A stretch of DNA of 64,000 nt from assembly GCA_001421175.1 (NCBI GenBank), contig LJKL01000016.1:124001-188000 (forward strand), given 5' to 3'. A program made the translations under genes and the position numbers. Shown here piece by piece: positions 42,569 through 52,674 of the stretch (within the stretch, counting starts at the first letter, position 1; each line of letters starts with the position of its first letter). The DNA comes from Methanomassiliicoccales archaeon RumEn M2 (GTDB taxonomy: Archaea; Thermoplasmatota; Thermoplasmata; Methanomassiliicoccales; Methanomethylophilaceae). The notes under the pieces were generated by a model that was given only the letters and a program-made list of their open reading frames with translations, ran no database searches and was not told where the DNA came from.

Positions 42569-42769
42569 ATGAACACCAAATATCTTGCTGTACTGTCTGT
42601 ACTGATAATCGCAGCGGCAACTATCGGCGGTGCCTTACTTTTCGTGGATCAGAATGACTCCGATGAATCTTATGCCATAGTCGTCACAGATGATGCCGGA
42701 AAGGAGATAAAACTCAGAGAGCCACTGGAAAGAGTCGCTGTAGTGAATTCGAACATAACTCTGACGTGA
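42569..42769 (+). pseudogene. Truncated periplasmic-binding-protein remnant (Fe/B12 type)
   Basis: 66 residues: a signal/anchor helix (YLAVLSVLIIAAATIGGALLFV), then SYAIVVTDDAGKEIKLREPLERVAVVNSN, the opening of ABC substrate-binding proteins for cobalamin or iron-siderophores. The normal gene runs about 300 residues further, but here it stops after NITLT and is joined to the end of a cbiT-like gene. A deletion that removed everything between is the simplest explanation. Confidence 0.7.
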
Positions 42770-42951
42770 AAGTGTGCGCTACGGCCATAACTCTAGAGAC
42801 CATCTCAGAGATAATGGAATGTGCCAGATCCATGGATCTTAATGACGATACGATATGCATCAACACCTCCAGATCCAGGCAAATAGGCGGATATCATCTA
42901 ATGACCGCCAATAATCCGATATACATATCGATGCTGACAAGGAGGACTTAA
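42766..42951 (+). pseudogene. C-terminal remnant of CbiT-like methyltransferase
   Basis: About 61 codons. VCATAITLETISEIMECAR, then ICINTSRSRQIGGYHLMTANNPIYI, matches the last third of cobalt-precorrin C15-methyltransferase/decarboxylase (CbiT). No SAM-binding motif, which would be further upstream, is present. It directly abuts the truncated binding protein and overlaps the cbiA start by one base. Confidence 0.65.
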
Positions 42952-44309
42952 TGAACTATCCCAGAATCCTTTTTGCTGCCGCTTCCAGTGGGAACGGCAA
43001 GACCACCATTGTATCCGGGATACTTCAGGCACTGACAAACAAAGGATTTAAAGTTTCATCCTTCAAATGCGGACCGGATTACATAGACCCGATGTTCCAT
43101 AGCAAGGCAATTGGTACGAAATCCAGGAATCTGGACGCATATTTCGTACCCGAGGATGTGATGAGATACCTATTCGCAAGAAATGCCGTGGGCTCTGACA
43201 TATCGATCATAGAAGGAGTCATGGGATTCTACGACGGCATAGGCGCGGATTCTACAGAAGGCAGCTCTTACGACATATCAGAGAAGCTAAAAGCACCGGT
43301 CATATTGATAGTGGACTGCAGAGGGGCTGCTATCTCTTGCATCGCACAAATCAAAGGGTTCAAAGAGTTCCGCAATAACCGCATAGCTGGCGTTATAATG
43401 AACCGAATATCCTTTAAGATGTATGAGAAACTGAAACCTTTGGTAGAAAGGGAGCTAAACATAAAAGTAATAGGGTATGTTCCAGTAACCAAGGTTTTTA
43501 CTTTGGAGAGCAGACATCTGGGACTTATTATGCCGGACGAGATGGCAGATATAAAAGAGAAGCTTTCAGAACTTGCCGAACTAATAATGGAAACTGTGGA
43601 TCTGAATGCATTGCTTTCCATTGCAAGCACAGCAGAGGGCATATCGTGGAGGGATCCACAAGTCAGAACAGCCGACGGATGTGCCAGAATAGGTGTGGCC
43701 TCTGACGAGGCTTTCTGTTTCGAATATGCGGATAACATAGAACTGCTCGAGCGCTGCGGTGCGGAGATAGTCAGGTTCTCACCAATACATGATGATCGGT
43801 TACCGGAGGTTGACGGCTTGATATTCTACGGAGGGTATCCCGAGCTGAAAGCCAAAGATCTCTCTTCCAACACGAGAATGATTCAAAACATACGCTACAA
43901 ACTTGAATCTGGCATGCCATGTCTGGCCGAATGTGGGGGCCTCATGTATCTGGGAAAGGAGATAATTGATACAGATGGGGAATCTTGGCCTATGGTGAAC
44001 GTTATTGATTCGAAATTCTCTGACTCGGGAAAACTATCCCGTTTCGGATATACAGAGCTATGTTCAGAAAAGAACTCGATGATCCTTCCGGCCCAAGGCG
44101 TCGTGAGAGGACATGAATTCCATCGCTGGGATGGCGACAACTGCGGAAACGCGTTTCGTGCGACAAAGACCAATGGCGACTCTTACAGATGCATGTTCTC
44201 AATGAACAACATTGTAGCAGGATTCCCGCACCTCTACTACTATTCCAATCCCGAAGTCCCCTGTAGATTCGTCGAGGCCTGCATAGAATATTCGAAAAAA
44301 TCCAGCTGA
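42951..44309 (+). CDS. cbiA: Cobyrinate/Ni-sirohydrochlorin a,c-diamide synthase
   Basis: 452 residues. The ATP-binding loop AASSGNGKTT (10-19) opens a dethiobiotin-synthase-like domain. DGIGADSTEGSSYDIS and a C-terminal glutaminase-type domain with the Cys of LAECGGLMYLG and the GHEFHRWD His site follow. This complete set transfers amide nitrogen from Gln to the a and c side chains of the corrinoid (CbiA) or of Ni-sirohydrochlorin in F430 synthesis (CfbB). Next to a CbiT remnant, the corrinoid role is favoured, but the F430 role cannot be excluded. Codon use is more AT-rich than in the neighbours. Confidence 0.88.
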   Translation: MNYPRILFAAASSGNGKTTIVSGILQALTNKGFKVSSFKCGPDYIDPMFHSKAIGTKSRNLDAYFVPEDVMRYLFARNAVGSDISIIEGVMGFYDGIGADSTEGSSYDISEKLKAPVILIVDCRGAAISCIAQIKGFKEFRNNRIAGVIMNRISFKMYEKLKPLVERELNIKVIGYVPVTKVFTLESRHLGLIMPDEMADIKEKLSELAELIMETVDLNALLSIASTAEGISWRDPQVRTADGCARIGVASDEAFCFEYADNIELLERCGAEIVRFSPIHDDRLPEVDGLIFYGGYPELKAKDLSSNTRMIQNIRYKLESGMPCLAECGGLMYLGKEIIDTDGESWPMVNVIDSKFSDSGKLSRFGYTELCSEKNSMILPAQGVVRGHEFHRWDGDNCGNAFRATKTNGDSYRCMFSMNNIVAGFPHLYYYSNPEVPCRFVEACIEYSKKSS

Positions 44310-44426
44310 AACGATTTCTATTCAATCCTCTGATCAAACTGTATTTCTGCCAATTCCTATTCTATCAAGAGAACTGCAATCAACATCCACCAGCCTGATC
44401 CGTTTCCATATTCTTTCCCACATGCA

Positions 44427-47400
44427 TCACTCCCTGCGGCGCAACATGTGTATGGCGATAAGGGACATCAAGAAGACCGCATCGGCCACCAGGGCCTGTA
44501 ATGCTTCGGTCGGATCATATCTGTCGGACAGCGGCGTGATTATCATCTCCGCGCTCTTGGGACCTTCCCCCGCGGCATTGACCGCCGCCACCTGGAATGC
44601 ATACTCTGCTCCGTTCACAAGACCTGCGACCGTGTGAAGAACATCAGAGGTCCTGGCGACCTCTTCCGTGCCCTGGTATATCACATATTCCATGATGTCC
44701 GAGCCGCCGTTATCTTCAACGAACCATTCCAGTCCGACACAGCAATTGCCGGCGGTGGCGGAAACCACGGGTGTCCCTGGTATGGTATGCGGTATCGCCG
44801 TGATCTCTGCGCTCGCAGGCCCGGCGCCTGCTGAATTTACCGCCGCCAATCTGAATGCGCAGACCTGACCGTTGATCAGGCCTGTGACCGTCCCATCCTC
44901 AACCATGGTTGTGCAGTACCTTATCCAATCACCGGTCTGACCGGCCTTGTACCATACCTCATAACCAGTTATCGGAACGCCGCCATCGGTGCCCGGGGCA
45001 TTCCATATCAGTCCGACCTGTCCGTTACCCGGCTCAACGCCTACTATGCTGGGCGCCCCGGGACAATCCGCCAGTATCTCGAATGCGACGGCAGGATCGA
45101 CCATTATGATCTCATGATTCCCGCCGGCGGACAATGTGCCGATCGTTATGGCATAGGTGCCTACGCTCTCGCCGGAATCCCTTCCCAGAGCTCCGGTGAC
45201 TGAGACGGGTTCGGACAGAGCATATGACAAGACCGGGTCCGCCCCTCCGTAGACCTTGCTCAGGGCGTCGGGGGTGACGGTAATGACCTTAGGATCTATG
45301 GACCATTCAAGATCCTCCACCGTACCGGATATCCCATGGTTGCCGTCAGGGACGAGGATGACAGAGGCCGTGAAATCCCCTGCATCCATTTTAGACGAAT
45401 CGGTGTATTGCGCAGTGAGACCTTCTGGCACATAGGTCAGAGAAACAGACTTCGTCGTACCGTCGTATACGAAGGAAGAGGCGTAATCCCAGATAAGAGG
45501 CGAGACGTCGACGGTCTTTCTCAATACAGTGAACGTTCCGCTTCCGGACGAACCTGAATAATTTCCCATTCCAGTTGCAGTGATCGTGGCGATACCTGCG
45601 TTAACATTGTCTGAATAGGAAATTGTGTAATCCGTGCCCATTACCAGGGGAGAAGAGCCGTCCCGGATCAGGATCTCCGGCTCTATGACCGATCCCGTGT
45701 ATGTCTGATCGTCGATCTGATCAACTGTGAGATTCACCGCCTTGGGGATTATGTTCCAGGAGATCGTCTTCGCTGCCGTGGAGGCGTCGGACCAGATGTA
45801 GCCGTCCGCCAGGGCGGCCGTTGCCGTGTAGTCTCCGGCGTCGGTTCCCGTGTTCCCGGTCAGGGTGTATCCCGCTGCGGCAACGATGCCGGTCTGCTGA
45901 CTTCCGTTATAGATCAGGGGCACCGCCGAGGGCGCCTCCACGGATGCCTTGCTGACGGTCAGGGTTCCCGCCCGGAATGCTATCTCGTAGTTCGTGGATG
46001 TGAGGCCCGAGGGGGTTATGATGAATGCGTTCTCGTAAACGCTTCCGTCATAGCCGCAGGGAGGGTCAGGGTTCCCGTCAGGACAGATTCGTCATCGGAG
46101 CCGACGAATCCCGTCATGGTCGCGGTGAGGGCCGGGAGGGCCTGGGGGAAGGTGACGGACTTGTCCTCGGCGGTCACCGTCAGGGATGCCTTGGTTATGT
46201 TCCAGACCACGGACTTGTTCGCCGTGGTGGAGTCGGACCAGATGTAGCCGTCCGCCAGGGCGGCCGTTGCCGTGTAGTCTCCGGCGTTGGTTCCCGTGTT
46301 CCCGGTCAGGGTGTATCCCGCTGCTGCGGCGACACCGGTCTGCTGTATCCCGCTATAGGCGAGGCCGGTCACTGCCGTCGGGGCATCGACCTGTATCTTG
46401 CTGACGGTGAGGACGCCGGTCTCGTAGGTGATCGCGTAGTTCGCGGATGTCAGGCCCGACGCCGTTATGACGGCGGTGGGTGCGTAGACCCCGCTGTCGT
46501 AGCCGCTTGTGACGGACAGCGTTCCGGCCAGTGCCGTCTGGGTCTCTCCGTTGACGAACCCTGTATAGGTCACTGTGTATTCGGGTTCCGCGCCGCCGAA
46601 GGTCATCGCCTTATCGTCGGCCTTGATGGTCAGGGGGACCTTAGTTATCGCGAAGTTCGTCGGTACCAGGGACAGGGTGTAGTTGCCGCCTGCGGAGAGG
46701 TCCCCGAGGGTCATGGCGTACGTTCCCACGTCCTCGCCGGGCTCCCTGCTCAGGGCTCCCGTCACTGCCACCGTCTCAGACAGGGTGTAGGTGAATACCG
46801 GGTCCGCACCGCCGTAGACCTTGCTCAGGGCATCGGGGGTGACCGAGACGGTCTTAGGCTGTATGATAAGATCCCCCGCCACATAAGAAAAGTCATAGTT
46901 GTCAGCTGCTCCGCCGGATGGGTTCAGAGTATATGTGCCAGCGTTGACATTTGTGTTGATCGTTGTCGGCGCTGCGTAACCTGCCGCAGTCTCTGCCGTC
47001 TCGCCGTTGACGAATCCTGTGACATTGACCGACAGAACTGGTACGTTACCGTAGGTCACGGTCTCGCCCCCGTAGGTTGCGGTGAGGATGGCTTTGTTTA
47101 TCTTCACAGTCGCGGAGCCTGTGTAATCCTCGTAGTTGGCCTTGACCACCTTGAAGTATACCGTGTAATCGCCGACGCTGGTGTAGGCCGGGGCGTCCGC
47201 CAGGTCGTAGGTGCCGGAGACCGTGCCGTATGTCACGGTTCCGCCGGTCTGGGTCACCTTTATGGTGTGGGCGCTGCCGTCATAGGTCCCCGTGTATCCC
47301 TCGGAGGATACGGTCTGGGTCCCCGGGGCTATGCTCCATTCGTGGTCCTCCACCGAGGGCTCGTTGTAGTTCGCGGAATCGTAGGCGAAGGTCGCATTGG

Positions 47401-50221
47401 CGTGATAGGTGCCGGCATCCGTTCCGGTGTTGCCCGTGTATGCGGAGACGGTCACGCCTGCCGGCAGCCCGGATATGGTCACTGCCTTCTCGCTGCCGTC
47501 GTAGACGAAGGATGCGGCGGACCAGGCGATGCCGGTCATGTCGTAGGCCGCCTTGGCTATGTTCCAAAAGATCGTCATGTTCCCCATAGTGCCGTCGGAC
47601 CAGATGTATCCTGCCGTTAGGGTTGCCGTGGCTTCATATGTGCCAGCACCCACACCTGTGTTGCCTGAAACAGTGTATCCTGTACCCGGGACCACACCGG
47701 TCTGCTCCGATCCCGAGTATATCATATCTGTCATGACGGCCGGTATGTCGATGCTGTGCTCTGTGACGTTCAGCCACCCTGCGAAGTAAATTATCTCATA
47801 GTTATCTGCTGTGTACCCTGCCGCGGTTATCGGATAGAAACCTACGGGATCCCATCTGGAATAGGAAGCTGTGGCCGTCCCCTCGTTTACTACTTCATCG
47901 GTCTCTCCGTTAACGAATCCTGAATAGGACACCGTATAATGCGGAGGTTCGGAGCTGTAAGTCGTATTCTTGTCGTCTGCAATGATGGAAAGAGGCGCTT
48001 TTGCTATCTTCCAGGATATCGATTTATCCACCATTGTGCCGTCGGACCAGATGTATCCTGCCGTTAGGATTGCCGTGGCTTCATATGTGCCAGCACCCAC
48101 ACCTGTGTTGCCTGACACAGTGCATCCTGTCCCCGGGATCACGCCGGTCTTCTCAGACCCGTCATAAACAAGGTTCTTCACGCCTGCCGGTATGAGGGCC
48201 AGATTCTCTCCCATCGGAAGGCCGTGGAAAGAATCGCCCGAAACGGGGAAGTCCGATCCGTTGCGGGCATGCCCCGTGATTCCCGACGGCGTATCTGTTA
48301 TCCATCCGTCTCCGACACTGATCGGGGCAACTAGACTCAGGAATCCTATCCCCGTGAGAGATGATTCCCTGAATGCATTATCGGATATTGATGCTACCTC
48401 GTAATCAATGCCTCCTGAATTATAAAATTCACCGATCAAAGAATAGGCGGCGGATCGGTCGATCAGGCCTATGGCCTCTGCTACGGTTCCGTTTACCCTG
48501 TATATGACATTCGGATCGGAGCATGTGGATATCTGATGCCATCCGTCAGCTTTGACGAACATCTTGCCCCTGAGGTCTGCGGCATCCGTTATTGCCGTGC
48601 CTTCCGGGTCTGAGAAGGTCTGCCCGCCCATAACGGGGTCCGATGAGGAGCCCAGCACACCTATGCGATTTATCCAGTGAACGGATGCTATTGTATCGAT
48701 TTCCACGTGCTCCGCACTTCTGAAAACCACGGAACTGATCGTATGAGGGAATTTAGCAATAATTTCTGAGTAATCCGCCTCTGAGGTGCCCAAGATCCCC
48801 AACAGAACGAGATTATAACAAAGGAAGAATGCATCTTCCCCTATTGATGTGACGGAATCCGATACTGTCACGGACACCAGGGACGAACATTCCCTGAATG
48901 CACTGTTCTCAATCAATGTTGTGTTCCCGAGTATATGCACCGTTTTCAGAGCGTGGCAATAAGAAAATGCGAAACCGCCGACAGATGTGACGTTTGCCGG
49001 TATAGTGACAGACGTAAGGGACGAAGATGAGAATGCGCCTCCTTCTATGTGCGTCACGCTTTCCGTTATAGTAATGAACTCTATCGAAGAATACAGAAAG
49101 GCCGCGCTTTTGATGGTCGTAGCTGTATCCAGAAGATCGACCTCTGATTTCCCTGCGGGACATGAGATGAGATCCTTACCGCTTTTGGAATACAGAACTC
49201 CGTCATGACTCCTGAAGGCGGTGTTCGAACCGTCAACATCTATGGCGGTCATGGATGTGCATCGAATGAATGCGTTTTCTCCTATGGATGTGACACTTGC
49301 GGGTATCGTCACGGATACGAGAGATGAGCAAGATTCAAACACCCCTTGTCCCAGAGAGACCAAGTTTGCCGGCAATGTGATCGATTCGAGGGAAGAGCAT
49401 CCGGAGAATGCTTGGTTGTCTATGGACGTGATGTTTTCCGGCATAGTCACCGATGTGAGAGAAGTGCAGCCCCGGAAGGTGTTGTATTGTATTGAAGTGA
49501 CCCCGGCCGGAACGGTCACAGAAACAAGAGAAGAACAATCCGAGAATACATCCCAACCGATGGACACAACACTTTCTGGTATCGTCACGGATGTGAGGGA
49601 CGAGCAACCATCGAAGGCATAGAAATCTATTGACGATACTCCGTATGGGATCGTCACAGACGTAAGAGACGAACAGTCTTCGAATGCCCTACTGCCTATG
49701 ATGATGACTCCGTCCGGTATTGTGAAATCCCCCGGGGTGCGGGCGGGGCATTTTATCAGTTCCATCCCGATTTTATTGTACAGGGTTCCGTCCGTGCTCG
49801 TATAGTTGGCATTTCCTGGATCCACATATATCCCGGTCAGGGAATGGCAGTTCCGAAAAACTCCATCGCCTATCGATATAACGCTTTCCGGTATTGTCAC
49901 GGATGTTAAGGATGAGCAATCGAAGAATGCATCATTTCCGATTGAGGTGACAGCGTATGTTATCCCGCCATATTCTACACTGGCCGGTATTACGACATCC
50001 TGACTCTCGCCCGTTGCATTCAGGCCCCTGACCGTTGCCGTGTTATCCCCGTCATCCAGATCATAGATGAGGTAATCTTTCTCAATGCCGCTGTGGATCG
50101 TCGCATCAGCATCCCCGCTGCCGCACAGTACCAAAAAGAATGAGACCACGATGATTGATGCGAAAATCGGGATGAGCGCTGTCTTCACTCTGAGATTTGC
50201 AGTATTTAATATGACGGGCAT
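44427..50221 (-). CDS. Giant surface protein: BspA-like LRR, MBG-type repeats, two Fn3 (frameshift at 46054)
   Basis: About 1931 residues. Signal peptide (ALIPIFASIIVVSFFLVLC). Then a BspA-type leucine-rich repeat domain of about 23-residue units (ITSIDNQAFSGCSSLESITLP), to around residue 530. Next come many Tyr/Gly-rich MBG/YDG-type beta repeats (YGGADPVFTYTLSE; TYEATATLTAGYIWSD). Near the end are two fibronectin III domains and a membrane helix (LVADAVFLMSLIAIHML) with RRRE. Two frames are joined by restoring one G at 46054-46055 (LPAGYDGSVYENAF). Likely an adhesin at the cell surface. A GTG at 50224 is also possible. Confidence 0.85.
45786..45878 (-). repeat. 93-bp near-identical repeat, copy A
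   Basis: Differs at one base from 46232-46324. Encodes the NTGTDAGDYTATAALADGYIWSD part of the MBG-like unit. Confidence 0.75.
46232..46324 (-). repeat. 93-bp near-identical repeat, copy B
   Basis: Partner of 45786-45878; the single visible difference is C/T in the GGTTCC region. Recent duplication or gene conversion within the gene. Confidence 0.75.
47589..47703 (-). repeat. 115-bp near-identical repeat, copy C
   Basis: About 95% identical to 48036-48150; both encode the ATATLTAGYIWSD and GTGYTVSGNTGVGAG type of unit. Confidence 0.75.
48036..48150 (-). repeat. 115-bp near-identical repeat, copy D
   Basis: Partner of 47589-47703 with only a few base changes. Such pairs can recombine and change repeat number. 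Confidence 0.75.
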
Positions 50222-50706
50222 CACAACACTTGTTTTTTAAAAAAATTGTTCCGTATTAATAGTTTCTTTTTACTGACCGTTCACAACAAACCATTAAAAT
50301 AGATTGCGTAGTTTTGACAAAACTAATACTTATCTTTTGCGCTAAGTAAAGATACTATGACTCACGGTTATATACTAGAAGCTTGTTTCCCGACATATAT
50401 AAAAGCATCTGTCATTTCTTTTAATGCGTTTCGGCATGCGAAAGAACAATATGCAGCGCTTGCGGGCCGGCGTAAATATTCATAAGAGAATTGAAAATGA
50501 GAAGATCCTGATGCACTACGAAGTCCTCTCTGCCTGACATATCAAAATGATGATTTGTGAACTGCTGATTGGATTCACCGTCTCCCGGAGCACTCTGACG
50601 CAACAGAAAGAAATGCCCTGTCCGGCCATCGCAGGGGCATCCTCCGGGATCTACGGATATGCGGTTTGCTTGCAATGCGATAATATATCAAAAAGGCACT
50701 TTCAAT
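50222..50706. other. 485-base gap without a convincing gene
   Basis: AT-rich near 50230-50400, with a small palindrome GTTTTGACAAAAC (50310-50322), then more GC-rich sequence. The upstream part should hold the promoter of the giant surface protein. AATATATC at 50684-50691 is a likely TATA box of the ArsD-like gene. The short frames here lack ribosome sites and family features. Confidence 0.5.
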
Positions 50707-51096
50707 ATGATGAAGGCCCAAATGATCATCTACGACTCGGAAAAAGCCCGTAAGAAGAATGCTTCGGACTCCAGCAGACTGATGGTGTCCCTGGAGAAGC
50801 TGAAGAAGGCCGGCATCAACGTGAAGTACGTTGACTGCAAGTCCGCCTCCGATGTGAAAGGCGACGGCGAGGCCTTCGACCTGGTCTCTAAGAAGGGTAT
50901 CGGAGTTCTGCCTCTGGCGGAGTATGACGGAGCGCTCATAGCGGAAGGCCACTATGTCTCCGATCAGGATCTGGTCGACTTCCTTGACGTGCCGAACGGA
51001 GTACTGAGCGTCAACAGGTCCAAGGCCCTGCCTCTTTATGAGACGCCTGCGGGCGACTGTGCGCCCAACGCCCCCGATCCCAGAGAGCAGAAGTAA
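50707..51096 (+). CDS. ArsD-like thioredoxin-fold protein
   Basis: About 129 residues. The layout (MIIYDSEKARKK, then SRLMVSLEKLKKAGINVKYVDCKS, GIGVLPLAEYDGALIAEGHYVSDQDLVDFL) follows ArsD metallochaperones strand for strand, including the cis-Pro region GVLPL. The ArsD Cys pair near the N-terminus (CCST) is missing, so arsenic binding by the known site is doubtful. A Cys near the C-terminus (AGDCAP) remains. No arsA or arsB nearby. Starts at ATG 50707 or 50710. Confidence 0.65.
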   Translation: MMKAQMIIYDSEKARKKNASDSSRLMVSLEKLKKAGINVKYVDCKSASDVKGDGEAFDLVSKKGIGVLPLAEYDGALIAEGHYVSDQDLVDFLDVPNGVLSVNRSKALPLYETPAGDCAPNAPDPREQK

Positions 51097-51129
51097 ACAC
51101 CGCTCCGCAGAATCAGAAACCATTTACTC

Positions 51130-51837
51130 TCATTTCTTAACGTAGAATTTGCACTTCTCCTTTATGCATTCCTCGTTCCTGTCGCTGAACCCACATTCTA
51201 TCTTCTCAGGATATTCCATCTTGATGCCCAGCTTATCACCGACCTGCTCAACGGCTGTCCCGATTGCTATGAATGAGTTCCTCTTGCAGCATCTGGGACC
51301 GCCTATCTCGGCCATTGCCATCAGGCACTTTCCCGTGAGCATGTTGACATCACCCCACTGAGCGCCCTCGCTGTACGGGCTTGCCCCCGTAACAACACTG
51401 TAGAACGCTCCGGCGCTGACGGCCGCGCCGCAGTTGCCGATGAAACCGCATGCCCCGGGAGGCGCAGAGCCGCCTCTCTTCTGGATCTCCTTGAGCGCAT
51501 TATCGAGATCCGCCACGCCGCCGGAATTGCGGTAAGCGGCCAGAAGGGCCGAGCCTACGGCCATGTGATGTTTCGCATCATGCATCCGCATAGGCGGTTT
51601 TGACATGATCTCCGTGAGTATCTCGTACGGATCGCGGGATGAGGATGAGGAACATACTTTGTTTATCGTGTCCACAGTCATGGATCCACGGCATTCGGGA
51701 CACACTTTGTGGTCAGCAGAACAGAGATCCTCTTTGCTGAATACCTTACCGCATATGCCGCAGGTGTCCTTTGTAATCCCGATCCTCACCAAAGGCTCGC
51801 CGCATACGGGGCATCTTCTCTGCTTGTCGTCGCTCAT
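51130..51837 (-). CDS. DUF5714-like Cys-rich protein
   Basis: 235 residues. Three zinc-type Cys pairs in the first 50 residues (CPVCGEP, CGICGK, CPECRG), then a helical domain with MHDAKHHMAVGSALLAAYRNSGG and GACGFIGNCGAAVSAGAF, and C-terminal Cys residues (RCCKR, CIKEKCKFY). This fits the DUF5714 family found in methanogens and some anaerobes. The many conserved Cys suggest metal or cluster binding. Function unknown. Confidence 0.65.
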   Translation of the reverse strand: MSDDKQRRCPVCGEPLVRIGITKDTCGICGKVFSKEDLCSADHKVCPECRGSMTVDTINKVCSSSSSRDPYEILTEIMSKPPMRMHDAKHHMAVGSALLAAYRNSGGVADLDNALKEIQKRGGSAPPGACGFIGNCGAAVSAGAFYSVVTGASPYSEGAQWGDVNMLTGKCLMAMAEIGGPRCCKRNSFIAIGTAVEQVGDKLGIKMEYPEKIECGFSDRNEECIKEKCKFYVKK

Positions 51838-51930
51838 CCTTCCGGGCTCCTGTGATACGGAAGCTGATGCCCCATTGATAAAGTTTTTTATAAAATGTTT
51901 GAATAAAATATAAACTGGTTTCGATCGCCC

Positions 51931-52599
51931 TTATTTGACAAGGATCAGCAGCATCTTGAAGCGGGTAACGCCCTTCACTGAGTGCGGTATGTCCTTGGGC
52001 ATGATGATGGTCTCCCCTTCCTTAAGGATATACAGCACGCCTCCGATGACGATCTCTCCCTCCCCTTCCAATCCGAGGGCCATGGCGTCACCCGGGGCCG
52101 AATGCGTGTTCAGAGCCTCGCCCTCATCTATGGCAATCACGGACATGTTGAGGGAGGATCTCTTTACCAAAGTCAGATTCGCTATCTGCCCCGGACGGTA
52201 GTCCACCATGTCTTTGGCCTTCATCTTCTTGGATTTCTCAACATTCTTGATGAGTTCTTCTTCCATGGGCAACAGAATGCTGATGTGCTTATTTGGTTTA
52301 TCCGCATGTAGTGATACCTGCGTATCGGGAGGCAATATGAATGCATCCCCCTCACTCAGCAGCACAGGAGGCTCGAGGCCTATTCTCAGCTCCCCTTCGA
52401 GAACGATCATCAGATTGTCATAGGGGGCCTTCATCTCGCTTATCTCCTCGTCAGCATCCAGGAAATAGAGGTATATCTCGATGTCATCCTTGTACAGGAT
52501 ACCCGAGCTTATCGTCTGGCCCTTTCCTTCGGATACCTTGCTTTTCAGTGCGAATGCCTCTGAGTACGCCACATTCCTGAAGTCTCTCATGGTGGGCAT
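51931..52599 (-). CDS. Bicupin protein
   Basis: 222 residues with two cupin barrels in tandem. The first holds LEGELRIGLEPPVLLSEGDAFILPPDT and HADKPNKHISI. The second holds HSAPGDAMALGLEGEGEIVIGG, LKEGETIIMPKDIPHSVKG. Only the second has the His (HS) and Glu pattern suited to a metal; the first looks degenerate. May be a small-molecule sensor or an isomerase-type enzyme. Confidence 0.8.
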   Translation of the reverse strand: MPTMRDFRNVAYSEAFALKSKVSEGKGQTISSGILYKDDIEIYLYFLDADEEISEMKAPYDNLMIVLEGELRIGLEPPVLLSEGDAFILPPDTQVSLHADKPNKHISILLPMEEELIKNVEKSKKMKAKDMVDYRPGQIANLTLVKRSSLNMSVIAIDEGEALNTHSAPGDAMALGLEGEGEIVIGGVLYILKEGETIIMPKDIPHSVKGVTRFKMLLILVK

Positions 52600-52674
52600 A
52601 TCGCGGTTCCGTATCTAAACAGATGCCATGGGGTCTTGAAAACAATCAAGTACACAGCCTGAGTTAATCGTACC

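Noticed and set aside
46025-47620. Long plus-strand open frame opposite the surface protein
   Set aside because: Arg/Gly/His-rich shadow of a GC-rich repetitive gene; no domain and no ribosome site.
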